Below are positions 18,620-29,627 of a DNA stretch of 64,000 nucleotides, piece by piece (the first letter of the stretch is position 1; every line of letters begins with the position of its first letter). This DNA comes from Xanthomarina sp. F2636L (GTDB lineage: Bacteria; Bacteroidota; Bacteroidia; Flavobacteriales; Flavobacteriaceae), in NCBI RefSeq assembly GCF_026410195.1, contig NZ_JAPMLM010000068.1, positions 191,001-255,000 of the forward strand, read 5' to 3'. A program made the translations under genes and the position numbers. A model generated the notes under the pieces. That model did no database searches. It worked only from the letters and a program-made list of their open reading frames with translations, and was not told where the DNA came from.

Positions 18620-19964
18620 TGCTTAAGGCTTGTTTTATTTGTTTAACTTCTTCTCCTATATCTCCAGCTCCAAGGGTTAAAATAACCTGCGCCTGACTTT
18701 CTTTTATTTTTGAAATAATATTAGTTTTACTAATAACTTGTTTATGGTTGTTTTCAATTTTACCTACCAACCATTTAGATGTAATTCCTTTCATTGGCAA
18801 TTCTCTAGCTGGATAAATATCCAACAACATAACCTCATCGAATTGCGACAAGCTCTTAGCAAAATCATCTGCAAAATCTCTTGTTCTACTAAATAAGTGT
18901 GGCTGAAAAATAGCTAATACTTTTTTTCCAGGATACATTTCTCGTACAGCTTGGTATACAGCATTTATTTCTTCTGGATGATGAGCATAATCGTCTATAT
19001 AAACTAACTCATCAGTTTTTATATGATAAGAAAATCTACGTTTTACCCCTTTGTAGGATGCTAAAGCTTTGGCGAGCTGCTGGTGAGGGCAACCATACTC
19101 TACAGCCATCGCCAAGGCTATTAATGCATTCGACAGATTATGTCTACCAGGTAGGTTAAATTGTAAATTTTTAAATGTTGTTTTTGGTGTTTTTACATCA
19201 AAAACATAGATTCCATCTTGTATTTTTATATTGTGAATTGAATAATCAGATTGATCTTCAATCCCATATGTAATTCCTTTAATAGGTAAGCCATTTTTAA
19301 CAAACAACTTGCCATTTTCTTTTACTTTTCTTGAAAAATCCCCAAAGGATTTTATTAATTCTGAAGCATCTCCATAAATGTCCAAATGATCGGCATCCAT
19401 AGATGTGATGCAAGCAATGTCTGGTGAAAGTGTCAAGAAAGATCTATCAAATTCATCTGCCTCCACTACAGACACTTCTGTTCCGTTTAAAATTAAATTA
19501 GAATTATAATTCTCACTTACACCTCCAAGAAAAGCCGTTACAGGAACATCACTTTGGTTTAACAAATGTCCCAAAATACTTGTTGTGGTTGTCTTTCCAT
19601 GCGTTCCTGCAACTGCTAAGCAGAAAGTGTTTTCAGTAATAAGTCCTAAAATTTGAGAGCGTTTTAAGACTGTAAAACTTGGTTCGTTTTTAAAATAAAC
19701 CAACACCATATTATTTTTTGGAATGGCTGGCGTGTAAACCACCAATGTGGTATCGTAATTAAAAAATGGGTTAGGAATGTTGGCAACAGAATCCTCATAA
19801 TGCACCTGAATTCCTAGTGCTTCTAAACCATTTGTAATCTCCGTTTTGGTTTTGTCATATCCAGCAACTCGTTTATTCTTAGCATGGAAATATCTGGCCA
19901 GGGCACTCATGCCTATGCCTCCAATTCCAATAAAATAAACATTATGTATGTTGTCTAAATTCAT
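18609..19964 (-). CDS. murC: UDP-N-acetylmuramate--L-alanine ligase
   Basis: Adds L-Ala to UDP-MurNAc in the cytoplasm, the first amino acid of the peptidoglycan stem. 451 residues. The N-terminal Rossmann domain has FIGIGGIGMSALA, the ATP loop is AGTHGKTTTTS (about 118-128), the central domain has EADEFDRSFL and the C-terminal domain YIDDYAHHPEEI and AIFQPHLFSRT. It lies between murG (7-base gap) and ftsQ (11-base overlap). Confidence 0.97.
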   Translation of the reverse strand: MNLDNIHNVYFIGIGGIGMSALARYFHAKNKRVAGYDKTKTEITNGLEALGIQVHYEDSVANIPNPFFNYDTTLVVYTPAIPKNNMVLVYFKNEPSFTVLKRSQILGLITENTFCLAVAGTHGKTTTTSILGHLLNQSDVPVTAFLGGVSENYNSNLILNGTEVSVVEADEFDRSFLTLSPDIACITSMDADHLDIYGDASELIKSFGDFSRKVKENGKLFVKNGLPIKGITYGIEDQSDYSIHNIKIQDGIYVFDVKTPKTTFKNLQFNLPGRHNLSNALIALAMAVEYGCPHQQLAKALASYKGVKRRFSYHIKTDELVYIDDYAHHPEEINAVYQAVREMYPGKKVLAIFQPHLFSRTRDFADDFAKSLSQFDEVMLLDIYPARELPMKGITSKWLVGKIENNHKQVISKTNIISKIKESQAQVILTLGAGDIGEEVKQIKQALSIES

Positions 19965-19971
19965 TTAAAAC

Positions 19972-21069
19972 CTATTTTTCTAATAATTTTTCTACTTCGT
20001 TTGCTATTTCCTTTGTGGCATTTACCAATGCCAATTTTTTTATATTTTTACTTAGTTCGTTTTGCTTCTCAATAGATAGTAATAATTGTGAAAAGTTGTT
20101 TTCAAAATCCACTTCTAAATCGGCTTCCTTAATCAACAATGCTGCTTTTTCATTAACAATTGCCATGGCATTTTTTGTTTGATGGTCTTCAGCCACATTT
20201 GGTGAAGGAATAAAAATGACAGGCTTTCCAACAATACATAGCTCTGAAACAGAACTTGCTCCTGCTCTTGAAATAATAACATCTGAAGCTGCATAAGCAA
20301 AATCCATATTGTTTATAAACGCATGAACTTGTACATGCTTGGTATTGTTATAAATTTTGTATTTGTCGTAATACAACTTTCCACATTGCCATATAACTTG
20401 AATATTAAGACTTAGAATAAAATCTAATTCTTTTTCAATGAGTTGGTTAATTCTTCTAGCACCTAAACTTCCTCCTAAAACAAAAAGTGTTTTTTTTTCT
20501 TTTTCAAGTTCGAATACCTTTTGCGCTTCAAGTCTTTTTGAATCAATATCTAATAAACCTTGCCTTACCGGGTTCCCAGTTTTAATAATCTTATTTTCTG
20601 GAAAAAATCGCTCTAAACCATCATAAGCCACACAGATTTTGCTAGCTTTTTTAGATAGCAACTTATTAGTAATTCCTGGATAAGAATTCTGTTCTTGTAT
20701 TAAACTAGGGATACCTTTTGAAGTAGCGACTTGCAACAATGGACCACTAGCAAAACCACCCGTTCCAATAACAACATCAGGTTTAAACGTATTGATAATT
20801 TTTCTTGCTTTGTACAAACTACTTATCAATTTAAACGGAAAAATTAAATTCTTTAAGGTCAATTCTCTTTGAATACCAGAAATCCAAAGCCCTTCAATTT
20901 TATAACCGGCCTGAGGCACTTTATCCATTTCCATTCTATCTTTGGCTCCAACAAATAAAAATTCGGCATCAGGAAATCGTTGCTTCAATTCGTTAGCAAT
21001 AGCAATAGCAGGATAGATGTGTCCCCCTGTTCCTCCTCCTGATAATATGATTTTGAATTTACGACTCAC
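19972..21069 (-). CDS. murG: UDP-GlcNAc:undecaprenyl-pyrophosphoryl-MurNAc-pentapeptide transferase
   Basis: Adds GlcNAc to lipid I to make lipid II on the inner face of the membrane. 365 residues of GT-B fold: N-terminal [11 protein letters not shown] loop, [28 protein letters not shown], the second glycine-rich loop [12 protein letters not shown], and donor-site [10 protein letters not shown] and [14 protein letters not shown]. The start is GTG at 21069 (SRKFKIIL...); no in-frame ATG precedes it. It follows ftsW after 55 bases. Confidence 0.96.
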   Translation of the reverse strand: MSRKFKIILSGGGTGGHIYPAIAIANELKQRFPDAEFLFVGAKDRMEMDKVPQAGYKIEGLWISGIQRELTLKNLIFPFKLISSLYKARKIINTFKPDVVIGTGGFASGPLLQVATSKGIPSLIQEQNSYPGITNKLLSKKASKICVAYDGLERFFPENKIIKTGNPVRQGLLDIDSKRLEAQKVFELEKEKKTLFVLGGSLGARRINQLIEKELDFILSLNIQVIWQCGKLYYDKYKIYNNTKHVQVHAFINNMDFAYAASDVIISRAGASSVSELCIVGKPVIFIPSPNVAEDHQTKNAMAIVNEKAALLIKEADLEVDFENNFSQLLLSIEKQNELSKNIKKLALVNATKEIANEVEKLLEK

Positions 21070-21124
21070 GATTTCTCATTGTTTTTTTCCACTTTAAACA
21101 CCTAAAACTTTAGGTGCTTATATT

Positions 21125-22318
21125 TTAAATTGCTTCCGATAGAACAGCTAACGGATTATCTTCTTTATCTTCTTGTTCTTTTATTTCTTCCCTTTTTGCA
21201 CTCACACTAAGTATAATCCCTAGAGCCATACAAGTCATCCAAATTGAGGTACCTCCACTACTAATTAAAGGCAAGGTTTGTCCTGTTACTGGAAACAACT
21301 CCACTGCAACGGCCATATTTATTAAGGCTTGAAAAACAATGGGCAAACCAACGCCAAGCACTAATAATTTCCCAAAGATGGTATCTGCTTTTTGTGATAC
21401 AATAACTATTCTGAATAACAACCACAGATAAAATATCATTAAAGTAAAACCACCAATCAATCCATATTCTTCAACAATAATAGCATATATAAAATCTGAA
21501 GAGGATTGAGGTAAAAAATTCTTCTGAACACTTTTCCCAGGACCTACTCCTTGAATTCCGCCTGTAGCTATAGCTATTTTTGCCTTTTCTATTTGATAAT
21601 CCGATTCTGTGTCTCCTTCATCTGAGAAACTTTCAATTCTACTCATCCAAGTATCAACTCTATTTGGCATGGCATCAGGAAAAGCTTTCGCTATTAAGAT
21701 AAATAGCGTCAGTGCCAAAATTCCAGTCCCTACTATAATAGCCAAATACTTAATGGGGTAACCTCCTAAAAACACGAGCATTAAAACCATAACAAACATA
21801 ATGGCTGCAGTTGAAAAATTAGCAGGCAGAATAAGTACTAAGACCAAGAATACTGGAATCCAAAGCGGTAAAATAGTTTCTTTAAAGGTAATCTCCTGAT
21901 CCTTAATTTTAGACATATATCGAGCTACAAAAACCATTAATACAACAAATGCAAACGTAGATGTTTGAAAAGACATATTAACCAATGGAATTTGGATCCA
22001 CCTACTTGCATATGCACCTTCTATGGTTGTTCCTTGCAAGATGGTTATTATCAACAGGACAATTACGATAGGAATAAGCACAATAGACAAGCCTCTGAAA
22101 TAACGATATGGAATTTTATGAACGCCAAACATGATGATAAAACCTAAAAACAAGTGAAACAAGTGCTTTAAAAAGTCTGAAAAGGTGCTTCCTCCATCTC
22201 CAACATAAGCCAAGTTACTAGCTGCACTATACACAGGAAGGAAAGAGAAAATTGCTAATAATGCAGCAATTGCCCAAATTAATCGATCTCCTTTTATGTT
22301 TTTAAATATGTTTTTCAT
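21125..22318 (-). CDS. ftsW: septal peptidoglycan polymerase FtsW (SEDS family)
   Basis: Integral membrane glycan polymerase that works with FtsI at the septum. About 397 residues with some ten predicted spans. SEDS marks include the catalytic-Asp segment NRVDTWMSRIESF (about 218-230), GVGPGKSVQKNFLPQSSSDFIYAIIVEEYGLIGG and the C-terminal PLISSGGTS. I chose the ATG at 22318 (MKNIFKNIKGDR); an in-frame TTG seven codons upstream is possible. A cytosolic tail ends EEIKEQEDKEDNPLAV. It follows murD closely. Confidence 0.95.
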   Translation of the reverse strand: MKNIFKNIKGDRLIWAIAALLAIFSFLPVYSAASNLAYVGDGGSTFSDFLKHLFHLFLGFIIMFGVHKIPYRYFRGLSIVLIPIVIVLLIITILQGTTIEGAYASRWIQIPLVNMSFQTSTFAFVVLMVFVARYMSKIKDQEITFKETILPLWIPVFLVLVLILPANFSTAAIMFVMVLMLVFLGGYPIKYLAIIVGTGILALTLFILIAKAFPDAMPNRVDTWMSRIESFSDEGDTESDYQIEKAKIAIATGGIQGVGPGKSVQKNFLPQSSSDFIYAIIVEEYGLIGGFTLMIFYLWLLFRIVIVSQKADTIFGKLLVLGVGLPIVFQALINMAVAVELFPVTGQTLPLISSGGTSIWMTCMALGIILSVSAKREEIKEQEDKEDNPLAVLSEAI

Positions 22319-22351
22319 CCTTGTAGGATATTGACTCAATAATTTTAATTA

Positions 22352-23683
22352 TTATAAATTTCTAACTGCATCTTTAAACTGTCTTCCTCTATCTTCATAG
22401 TTTTCGAATAAATCGAAACTTGCACATGCCGGAGACAACAACACATTATCGCCAGCTTCAGCTAGTTTGTATGCTATTTTAACCGCTTCACTCATATACT
22501 GAGTTTCAACAATAACATCTACCATAGAACTAAAGTTTTCCAATAACTTTTCGTTATCTACTCCAAGACAAATAATGGCTTTGACCTTTTCGTTTACAAA
22601 TGGAAATAATTCTTGATAGCTATTTCCTTTATCCTGACCTCCAACAATCCAAACTGTCGGCGCATCCATACTCTCTAATGCATAATAGGTTGCATTTACG
22701 TTTGTAGCTTTAGAATCGTTTATATATTGAACTTTATTAATCTTTAACACACTTTCTAATCTGTGTTCTACGCCATGAAAATTTTCCAAACTCTCTCTAA
22801 TCGTTTGCTTTCTTATTCTCAATAATTGCGCTACTGCAGAAGCAGCCATGGCATTTTTAGTATTGTGTTTTCCTTCTAATGCTAAGTCTTTTGTTGACAT
22901 TTCTATTTGGTTATTATCTATTGTTATTTTTATCTTTTCATTTTCTAAATACGCACCATTTTCTATCTTTTTCACTAATGAAAATGGTAATAATGTGGAT
23001 TGAACTGGGTGTTTTTCTAACCAGTCTAAAATTACTTGGTCATCTGCATCATAAATCAAATAATCGTCTTTGGTTTGGTTTTTTGCTATTCTAAATTTTG
23101 AAGCGATATAGTTTTCAAATTCATAATTATATCTATCCAAATGATCTGGTGTGATATTAGTAATTACAGCTATATGTGGTTTAAAATCGACAATATCATC
23201 TAACTGAAAACTGCTAATTTCCAACACATAGTTTGGGTAATTATTTTCTAAAACCTGCTTTGCAAAACTATCTCCAATGTTACCAGCTAACCCAACTTCC
23301 AATTCTTGTTTTAGAATATGATGCGTCATTGAAGCTGTTGTTGTTTTACCATTACTTCCTGTAATCCCAACAATAGTTGCATTGGTATATTTTGATGCAA
23401 ATTCAATTTCTGAAACCACAAGAATTCCCTTATCTCGAATTTGTTTTACCAAAGGCGCCTTATCTGGAATCCCTGGACTTTTCATAACGATATCAGCATT
23501 TAGAATTTTTGATTCTGTATGAGCTTCATCTTCCCATTTAATCTCATTATGTATAAGAACTTCTTTGTACTTTTCTTTTATTTTTCCTTTATCTGATACA
23601 AAAACTTCAAACCCTTCTGCTTTTCCTAAAAGCGCTGCTCCAACACCACTTTCTCCTCCTCCTAGAATTACTAATCGTTTCAT
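22352..23683 (-). CDS. murD: UDP-N-acetylmuramoylalanine--D-glutamate ligase
   Basis: Adds D-Glu to UDP-MurNAc-Ala. 443 residues with the Mur ligase plan: N-terminal GGGESGVGAALLGK, ATP loop GITGSNGKTTTASM (about 107-120), central ITPDHLDRYN and C-terminal NDSKATNVNATYYALE and SPACASFDLFENYEDRG, the last of which is diagnostic for MurD. One base separates it from the upstream mraY stop. Confidence 0.97.
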   Translation of the reverse strand: MKRLVILGGGESGVGAALLGKAEGFEVFVSDKGKIKEKYKEVLIHNEIKWEDEAHTESKILNADIVMKSPGIPDKAPLVKQIRDKGILVVSEIEFASKYTNATIVGITGSNGKTTTASMTHHILKQELEVGLAGNIGDSFAKQVLENNYPNYVLEISSFQLDDIVDFKPHIAVITNITPDHLDRYNYEFENYIASKFRIAKNQTKDDYLIYDADDQVILDWLEKHPVQSTLLPFSLVKKIENGAYLENEKIKITIDNNQIEMSTKDLALEGKHNTKNAMAASAVAQLLRIRKQTIRESLENFHGVEHRLESVLKINKVQYINDSKATNVNATYYALESMDAPTVWIVGGQDKGNSYQELFPFVNEKVKAIICLGVDNEKLLENFSSMVDVIVETQYMSEAVKIAYKLAEAGDNVLLSPACASFDLFENYEDRGRQFKDAVRNL

Positions 23684-23684
23684 T

Positions 23685-24926
23685 CTATCTAATCTTCAAG
23701 GTGACAATTGAAATAATAGCTAACAAAATTCCAACAATCCAAAATCTAGTTACAATTTTACTTTCATGGTACCCAGACTTCTGATAGTGATGATGCAATG
23801 GAGACATCTTAAAAATGCGCCTGCCTTCACCATATTTTTTTTTGGTGTATTTAAACCAACTCACTTGCATGACTACTGATAGATTCTCTGCTAAGAAAAT
23901 ACCACACAACACAGGAATAAGCCATTCTTTTCTTACTGCTACAGCAATAACAGCTATAATACCACCTATGGTTAAACTTCCTGTATCTCCCATAAACACT
24001 TGAGCGGGATAGGTGTTATACCATAAAAACCCAATAAGTGCTCCAACAAATGCTGCTATATAAATGGTGATTTCCTCCACTCTTGGGATGTACATAATAT
24101 TAAGATAATCTGAAAAAATAATATTACTAGATACCCAAGCAAAGATGCCAAGTGTTAGTACAATAATGGCCGAAGTTCCTGCTGCTAAACCATCTATTCC
24201 ATCGGTTAAATTAGCTCCGTTTGATACGGCTGTAATAATAAAAATAACTATTGGAATAAAAATAATCCAAGCGTATTTTGCCCAGTCTGGATTTACCCAA
24301 GCAATAATATCTGCATAATCAAATTCATTAGACTTTACAAAAGGAATGGTTGTTTTAGTAGACCGTTCTTCATCTTGAAACAACTTAGCCGACTCCACTT
24401 TTGGATTTTCAGCTAAAATTTCTTGCTGTTGTGCTACAGGTAATTTTTCTCTTAAAGTAACATCTGGATGGAAATACAAAGTTGCTCCAACAATAATTCC
24501 AAGCCCTACTTGTCCCAAAACTTTAAACCTCCCTTTTAATCCTTCCTTGTCTTTTTTAAACTTTTTTATATAATCGTCTATAAAACCAATGGTTCCCATC
24601 CATAAAGTGGTAACGATTAATAAAATAATATAGATGTTGTCAAGCTTGGCTAATAATAAAACCGGGATAAGTGTTGCCAGAATAATGATAATTCCCCCCA
24701 TGGTTGGAGTACCTGCTTTTTCTACCTGACCTTCCAGACCTAAATCTCTAATAGTTTCTCCAACTTGTTGTTTTTGCAAATATTTTATAATACGTTTTCC
24801 GAATATGGTAGATATTAACAACGACAAAATAATAGCCACAGCAGCTCTAAAGGTTATATAACCCATAAGTCTTGCTCCAGGAATTTGAAAATTCGTATCT
24901 AAATATTCGAACAGGTAATACAGCAT
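23685..24926 (-). CDS. mraY: phospho-N-acetylmuramoyl-pentapeptide transferase
   Basis: Makes lipid I from UDP-MurNAc-pentapeptide and undecaprenyl phosphate. A 413-residue polytopic protein. Active-site segments: GTPTMGG (about 72-78), [17 protein letters not shown] with the Asp pair, [20 protein letters not shown] and [12 protein letters not shown] near the C-terminus. A soluble insertion of about 60 residues (about 155-215, [14 protein letters not shown] onward) makes it longer than E. coli MraY (360); similar insertions are found in the family. One-base spacing to murE and murD. Confidence 0.97.
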   Translation of the reverse strand: MLYYLFEYLDTNFQIPGARLMGYITFRAAVAIILSLLISTIFGKRIIKYLQKQQVGETIRDLGLEGQVEKAGTPTMGGIIIILATLIPVLLLAKLDNIYIILLIVTTLWMGTIGFIDDYIKKFKKDKEGLKGRFKVLGQVGLGIIVGATLYFHPDVTLREKLPVAQQQEILAENPKVESAKLFQDEERSTKTTIPFVKSNEFDYADIIAWVNPDWAKYAWIIFIPIVIFIITAVSNGANLTDGIDGLAAGTSAIIVLTLGIFAWVSSNIIFSDYLNIMYIPRVEEITIYIAAFVGALIGFLWYNTYPAQVFMGDTGSLTIGGIIAVIAVAVRKEWLIPVLCGIFLAENLSVVMQVSWFKYTKKKYGEGRRIFKMSPLHHHYQKSGYHESKIVTRFWIVGILLAIISIVTLKIR

Positions 24927-24927
24927 A

Positions 24928-26391
24928 TTATTTTTGTAATTGTTTTAAAAATTCTTGTACTATTTTAAAATCATCGAAATCAAAGCGTTCTCCTTTAATT
25001 TCCTGATAGGTTTCATGACCTTTACCAGCTATTAAAATAATATCATTAGGACCTGCCATCTGACATGCCGTTTTAATAGCTTGTTTTCTATCTGTTATAG
25101 AAATTACTTTCTTGAAATTTTGAGGCTCTATACCATTCTCAATGTCTTCAATAATAGTTTCTGGAACTTCGTTTCTTGGGTTGTCGCTTGTTATGATAAC
25201 TTTTGTACTTAAAGCTGAAGCAATGTGTCCCATTTTAGGACGTTTAGTTTTATCCCTATTACCTCCACAACCAAAAACAGTTATGAGGTCTTCATTTTTA
25301 GTTCGGATACTATTAATAGTTTCCAAGACATTTTTTAAAGCATCTGGCGTATGCGCATAATCAATAATTGCGGTAATTTTTTCATCAGAAATAAGATATT
25401 GAAACCTTCCTGCTACACTTTCTAATTCACTAATTATTCTTAAAGCTTCCACTTTTTCAAGGCCTAACAATTCAGCAGTTGCATAAATAGCCAAGACATT
25501 ATAGGCGTTGAAATTCCCAATTAACTTGGTCCAAACTTCGCTTTCATTTATTTTAAGCAATAATCCATTTAACTGGTTTTCTAAAATTTGAGCTCTATAA
25601 TCTGCATAGCCTTTTAAAGCATATGTAAGCTTCTTCGCCCTTGTATTTTGAAGCATGATTAAGCCGTTCTTGTCATCAACATTTACAAGTGCAAATGCAG
25701 ATGCAGGTAGCTTGTCAAAAAACGATTTTTTAACATCTCTATATTCTGCAAAAGTGTCGTGATAATCTAAATGATCGTGAGACAAGTTTGTAAAAATACC
25801 TCCTTCAAAATACAAGCCTTCCGTTCTATTTTGATGAATGCCATGAGAACTTACCTCCATAAAACAGTAGGCTACACCTTCGTCATTCATTTTCTTTAAA
25901 TACTTATTTATAGTCAAAGAATCTGGAGTTGTATGCTTAGTACTATATTCATTATTATTTACCATAATTTTTACGGTTGATAATAGACCGACTTTAAATC
26001 CTGCTTTTTTAAATAACTGAAACAATAAAGAAGCAATAGTAGTCTTACCATTAGTTCCAGTAACTCCAATAAGCTTTAAGTTTTCAGAAGGATTTTGATA
26101 ATAGTTTGAAGCCATGATAGCCAGGGCTTTCGAGGCACTTTCCACTTGAACATAAGTAACCTCTCCTGTAATATTTTCAGGCATTACTTCGCATACAATA
26201 GCAATAGCGCCTTGCTCTATGGCTTTATCAATATATTCATGACCATTTGAAAGCGTTCCTTTTATGGCAATAAAAGCATCTCCTTTTTTAATATTTCTAG
26301 AATCGAAATCGATGTTTTTAATAGACACACTCGTGCTCCCTACAACAGCATCGAGGGTTACTTTATATAATATGTCTTTTAAAGTCATCAT
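24928..26391 (-). CDS. murE: UDP-N-acetylmuramoyl-tripeptide synthetase (meso-diaminopimelate-adding)
   Basis: Adds the third stem residue. 487 residues: N-terminal [20 protein letters not shown] loop [14 protein letters not shown] (about 109-122), the HTTPDS loop, SHDHLDYH and C-terminal [17 protein letters not shown]. The amino-acid-binding loop reads SDNPRNE; the DNPR form is the one associated with meso-diaminopimelate rather than lysine (family knowledge). Its ATGATGA start overlaps the stop of ftsI by four bases, so translation is coupled. Confidence 0.97.
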   Translation of the reverse strand: MMTLKDILYKVTLDAVVGSTSVSIKNIDFDSRNIKKGDAFIAIKGTLSNGHEYIDKAIEQGAIAIVCEVMPENITGEVTYVQVESASKALAIMASNYYQNPSENLKLIGVTGTNGKTTIASLLFQLFKKAGFKVGLLSTVKIMVNNNEYSTKHTTPDSLTINKYLKKMNDEGVAYCFMEVSSHGIHQNRTEGLYFEGGIFTNLSHDHLDYHDTFAEYRDVKKSFFDKLPASAFALVNVDDKNGLIMLQNTRAKKLTYALKGYADYRAQILENQLNGLLLKINESEVWTKLIGNFNAYNVLAIYATAELLGLEKVEALRIISELESVAGRFQYLISDEKITAIIDYAHTPDALKNVLETINSIRTKNEDLITVFGCGGNRDKTKRPKMGHIASALSTKVIITSDNPRNEVPETIIEDIENGIEPQNFKKVISITDRKQAIKTACQMAGPNDIILIAGKGHETYQEIKGERFDFDDFKIVQEFLKQLQK

Positions 26392-28394
26392 GAGGCTTGA
26401 ATAACTACTGTTTGATTTTTCTTAATTTTTAAACCTTTATTTAAAGATTGAGATTTCACTATGCCAACTCCTTGGATTTGCACTTTTAAACCCATATTTT
26501 CCAGAAGCGCAAGCGCATCCATTAAAGGTAATCCAACCACGTTTGGCATAATTGTTTTATAGGTTTGAGCTGTTTTATAATAACTATCAAACTCCTTATC
26601 TACAGATGCATGTTTTACTTCTAAAGTTTCAACTTCATCTATAATTGGTGTATCTGTAAATATTTTTTGTGCTATACGTTTAAATACTGGTCCAGATACA
26701 TCTGCTCCATAGTAGCCTTTTTTTGTACTAGGTTTGTGTATTATAACTATGCAAGAATATTTTGGTTTTTCGGCTGGAAAGTATCCTGCAAAAGTAGATA
26801 CGTATCTTGGGTTGTCATCCCAGTCGTCCATCCAATATTCTGTTTTTGCTGTTCCTGTTTTCCCTGCCATAGAGAAATAAGGAGAATACAAAGATCTTCC
26901 TGTTCCTCGAACCACAACATTTTTAAGTATTTCCTGTACTTCTTGTATAGTTTTATCTGAACATATTTTATTATTAATAATAGTTTTATCAAAGGTTTCT
27001 ATTGACTTGTTTAAATCACGTACTTCTTTAATAAAGGTTGGCTTTACCATAACACCATTATTTGCAACAGCATTATAAAAAGTCAAGGTCTGCAGTGGCG
27101 TTAATCTTAAGTTATAACCATAGGCCATAGATGGCAAAGCATTCTTACTCCATATCTCATGACCAGGCCCAGGAATAACCGGTATTCCTTCCCCTAAAAT
27201 TGACAATCCTAAAGGCTTATCTAAAGACCAACTTTTTAATCTGTTTACAAATTTTTCAGGCTTAGCAGAATAGTTATCATCTATAAAACTTGCAAAGGCA
27301 ATATTGGAGGAAACTTCCATGGATCTAGCTACCGAAATCTCTCCATAACCTCCGTGCTTAGAATCGTTAATAGGACGTCCATAAAACATTTTTCGTCCAT
27401 TTTTTGTATCTATTACCGTAGACGTATCCACCACTTTATCTTCTAAAGCTGCCATTAAAGCCATAAGCTTAAAGGTAGATCCAGGTTCGTGAGACTCGCC
27501 AACTGCGTAATTTAATTTTTCGTAATAAGATCCATTTTTAGTTCTACCTAAATTAGAAATAGCTCTAATTTCTCCTGTAGCTACTTCCATAACCACAACA
27601 CAACCGTGTTCAGCTTCGTAATATTCTAATTGCTGCAATAAAGCATGATGTGCTATATCCTGAATATTAACACTTATGGTAGTATATAAATCATAACCAT
27701 CTTTAGGTTCAACCTGATTATAATCTGCAATAGGCTTCCACTGTCCTTTTCCTATTTTTTGTTTTAGCCTTAAACCATTTGTTCCACGCAGGTATTTAAT
27801 ACTATAAGCTCCGTCTAACCCAGGTCTAGTAATATTCCCATTTTCATCAAAGCGTTCGTATCCTATAGTTCTTTCAGCAACTCCTCCCATCGGATGCTCT
27901 CTTTTGGTTGTTTGCTCAACGATAAGTCCCCCTTTAAAAGCTCCCAAATTCAATAGAGGGAAATTTCTAATTCTTAAATAGTCTGAATATCCAATATCCC
28001 TAGCTAGCAAATAATATCTATTTTTATTTGCTCGAGCTTTTCTAATTTCTTTCTGATAATATGAAGAAGGCTTTCCTGAAAATTTCGACAAAGAATCTGC
28101 CAGACTTTTTAATTCTTTTTCAAACACTTTAGCTTTTGGAGTAATAGCATCTATTCTAATATCGTATTTAGGAACAGATGTAGCTAATAAGTTTCCATTT
28201 ACAGAATACACATTTCCTCTGTTTGCTGGAATAACTACATTTTTTATGGTTCGCTCTTCGGCTAATTCTCTGTATTTATCTCCTTGAATAAATTGAATAC
28301 TCAAAAGTTTAAACACAACTGCTAAAGCGAAGATGAACATACATCCTGCTATAAAATACAATCGATTTAATATGTTCTTCTCTTTTACTGCCAA
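26388..28394 (-). CDS. ftsI: septal penicillin-binding protein FtsI (PBP3) with C-terminal PASTA domain
   Basis: Transpeptidase that cross-links septal peptidoglycan. 668 residues: N-terminal span (about 12-32), dimerisation domain with PANRGNVYSVNG, and a transpeptidase domain with the active-site SxxK in EPGSTFKLMALM (Ser near 300), SSN (SMEVSSNIAF) and KTGT (SMAGKTGTAKTEY). A PASTA domain (about 612-668, MPNVVGLPLMDALALLENMG) ends the protein; E. coli FtsI lacks it. The start is TTG at 28394, six bases after the ftsL stop; no nearby in-frame ATG keeps the N-terminal span intact. Confidence 0.95.
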   Translation of the reverse strand: MAVKEKNILNRLYFIAGCMFIFALAVVFKLLSIQFIQGDKYRELAEERTIKNVVIPANRGNVYSVNGNLLATSVPKYDIRIDAITPKAKVFEKELKSLADSLSKFSGKPSSYYQKEIRKARANKNRYYLLARDIGYSDYLRIRNFPLLNLGAFKGGLIVEQTTKREHPMGGVAERTIGYERFDENGNITRPGLDGAYSIKYLRGTNGLRLKQKIGKGQWKPIADYNQVEPKDGYDLYTTISVNIQDIAHHALLQQLEYYEAEHGCVVVMEVATGEIRAISNLGRTKNGSYYEKLNYAVGESHEPGSTFKLMALMAALEDKVVDTSTVIDTKNGRKMFYGRPINDSKHGGYGEISVARSMEVSSNIAFASFIDDNYSAKPEKFVNRLKSWSLDKPLGLSILGEGIPVIPGPGHEIWSKNALPSMAYGYNLRLTPLQTLTFYNAVANNGVMVKPTFIKEVRDLNKSIETFDKTIINNKICSDKTIQEVQEILKNVVVRGTGRSLYSPYFSMAGKTGTAKTEYWMDDWDDNPRYVSTFAGYFPAEKPKYSCIVIIHKPSTKKGYYGADVSGPVFKRIAQKIFTDTPIIDEVETLEVKHASVDKEFDSYYKTAQTYKTIMPNVVGLPLMDALALLENMGLKVQIQGVGIVKSQSLNKGLKIKKNQTVVIQAS

Positions 28395-28400
28395 GTTGAA

Positions 28401-28718
28401 CTATTTTTGAGATTTAACTTTAATTTTTGTTGGTGGTATTTCTGAAATTGATAAGCCTTTTTCTTTCATTTTCAACTCTACTACCGACTCTTTTTTCAGC
28501 TCCATGAGCTTTTTTCTGCCGTCCACAAATTCTGATCGCAATTCTTTTGCTTCGTTATTTAGTCTGGCCATTTTATGTACTTTTTTATCTGCACTATGAG
28601 AGCTTGCTATCATTACAAATGCTAATGAGGAAACAAATAGAATCATCCTCCAGTTTTTAAAAGCATCGTCGTTAACTAGGAATGTTCCTTTTAAAATATG
28701 TGATACACCTTTTCTCAC
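28401..28718 (-). CDS. ftsL: FtsL-type division protein
   Basis: 105 residues. A short N-terminus, one span (WRMILFVSSLAFVMIASSHS, about 23-42), then a coiled coil (about 45-85). Length, topology and position between rsmH and ftsI fit FtsL, which joins FtsB and FtsQ; direct sequence likeness in this family is low. The start is GTG at 28718, immediately after the rsmH TAA with no bases between. Confidence 0.82.
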   Translation of the reverse strand: MRKGVSHILKGTFLVNDDAFKNWRMILFVSSLAFVMIASSHSADKKVHKMARLNNEAKELRSEFVDGRKKLMELKKESVVELKMKEKGLSISEIPPTKIKVKSQK

Positions 28719-29627
28719 TTATAGTTTTTTTGCTATTCTTAGCTTTGCACTTCTGGCTCTATTATTTATTTTAATTTCTTCCTTACTAGGAACTATTAAT
28801 CCTCCTACTTTTTTTAAAGGCACTTCAAAATTCCCAAAAACATCTCTTTCTGGCTCACCTTCAAACATGCCGTTTCTTATAAACCGCTTCACCAACCTAT
28901 CTTCTAAAGAGTGGTAAGAAATAGCACTTAATCGCCCTCCTTTTTTTAACAAATCTGGTGTTTGCAACAAAAGCTCTTTTAAAACTTCAATTTCTTGATT
29001 CACTTCAATTCTGATAGCCTGATATATTTGTGCCAACACTTTATTCTCATGTTTTGGTGGCAAAAATTTCTTTAACACATTTTTTAATTGCTCACTAGAT
29101 TTAATTAGCTCAACAGTTCTACTCGACACAATTAGACTTGCCATTGCTGGAGCAGATCTTAATTCACCATATTGCAGCAATACATTCTTAAGCTGTTCTT
29201 CATCGTATTCGTTTACCACATGATAAGCCGAAAGTTTGCTTTGCTGATTCATTCGCATATCTAAATCGGCTTCAAATCTGGTTGAAAAACCTCTTTCTGC
29301 AACATCAAATTGATGTGATGACACACCAAAATCAGCTAGAATACCATCCACTTCTTTTACTCCGTAGAATCTTAAAAACCTTTTGGCAAATCTGAAATTC
29401 TCATGAATAAGGGTAAAGCGTTCATCATCTATGGTGTTTTTTAAAGCATCAGCGTCTTGATCGAAAGCATACAATTTTCCTTTACTTCCAAGTCTTTTCA
29501 AGATTTCCTTGCTATGGCCTCCTCCACCAAAAGTGACATCGACATAAACACCATCTTCTACGATGTTTAAACCATCAACGCTTTCCTTTAATAATACTGG
29601 ATTATGATACTCCATGCTCATCATCAT
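28719..29627 (-). CDS. rsmH: 16S rRNA (cytosine1402-N4)-methyltransferase
   Basis: Methylates N4 of C1402 in the 30S P site, using SAM. 302 residues: YHNPVLLKESVD at the start, VDVTFGGGGHSKEIL (SAM loop), FDQDADAL, ILADFGVSSHQFD, RGFSTRFEADLDMRMN and SYHSLEDRLVKRF. The start is one of several clustered ATGs (29627, 29624, 29621, 29615); the first overlaps the end of mraZ by 26 bases. Confidence 0.97.
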   Translation of the reverse strand: MMMSMEYHNPVLLKESVDGLNIVEDGVYVDVTFGGGGHSKEILKRLGSKGKLYAFDQDADALKNTIDDERFTLIHENFRFAKRFLRFYGVKEVDGILADFGVSSHQFDVAERGFSTRFEADLDMRMNQQSKLSAYHVVNEYDEEQLKNVLLQYGELRSAPAMASLIVSSRTVELIKSSEQLKNVLKKFLPPKHENKVLAQIYQAIRIEVNQEIEVLKELLLQTPDLLKKGGRLSAISYHSLEDRLVKRFIRNGMFEGEPERDVFGNFEVPLKKVGGLIVPSKEEIKINNRARSAKLRIAKKL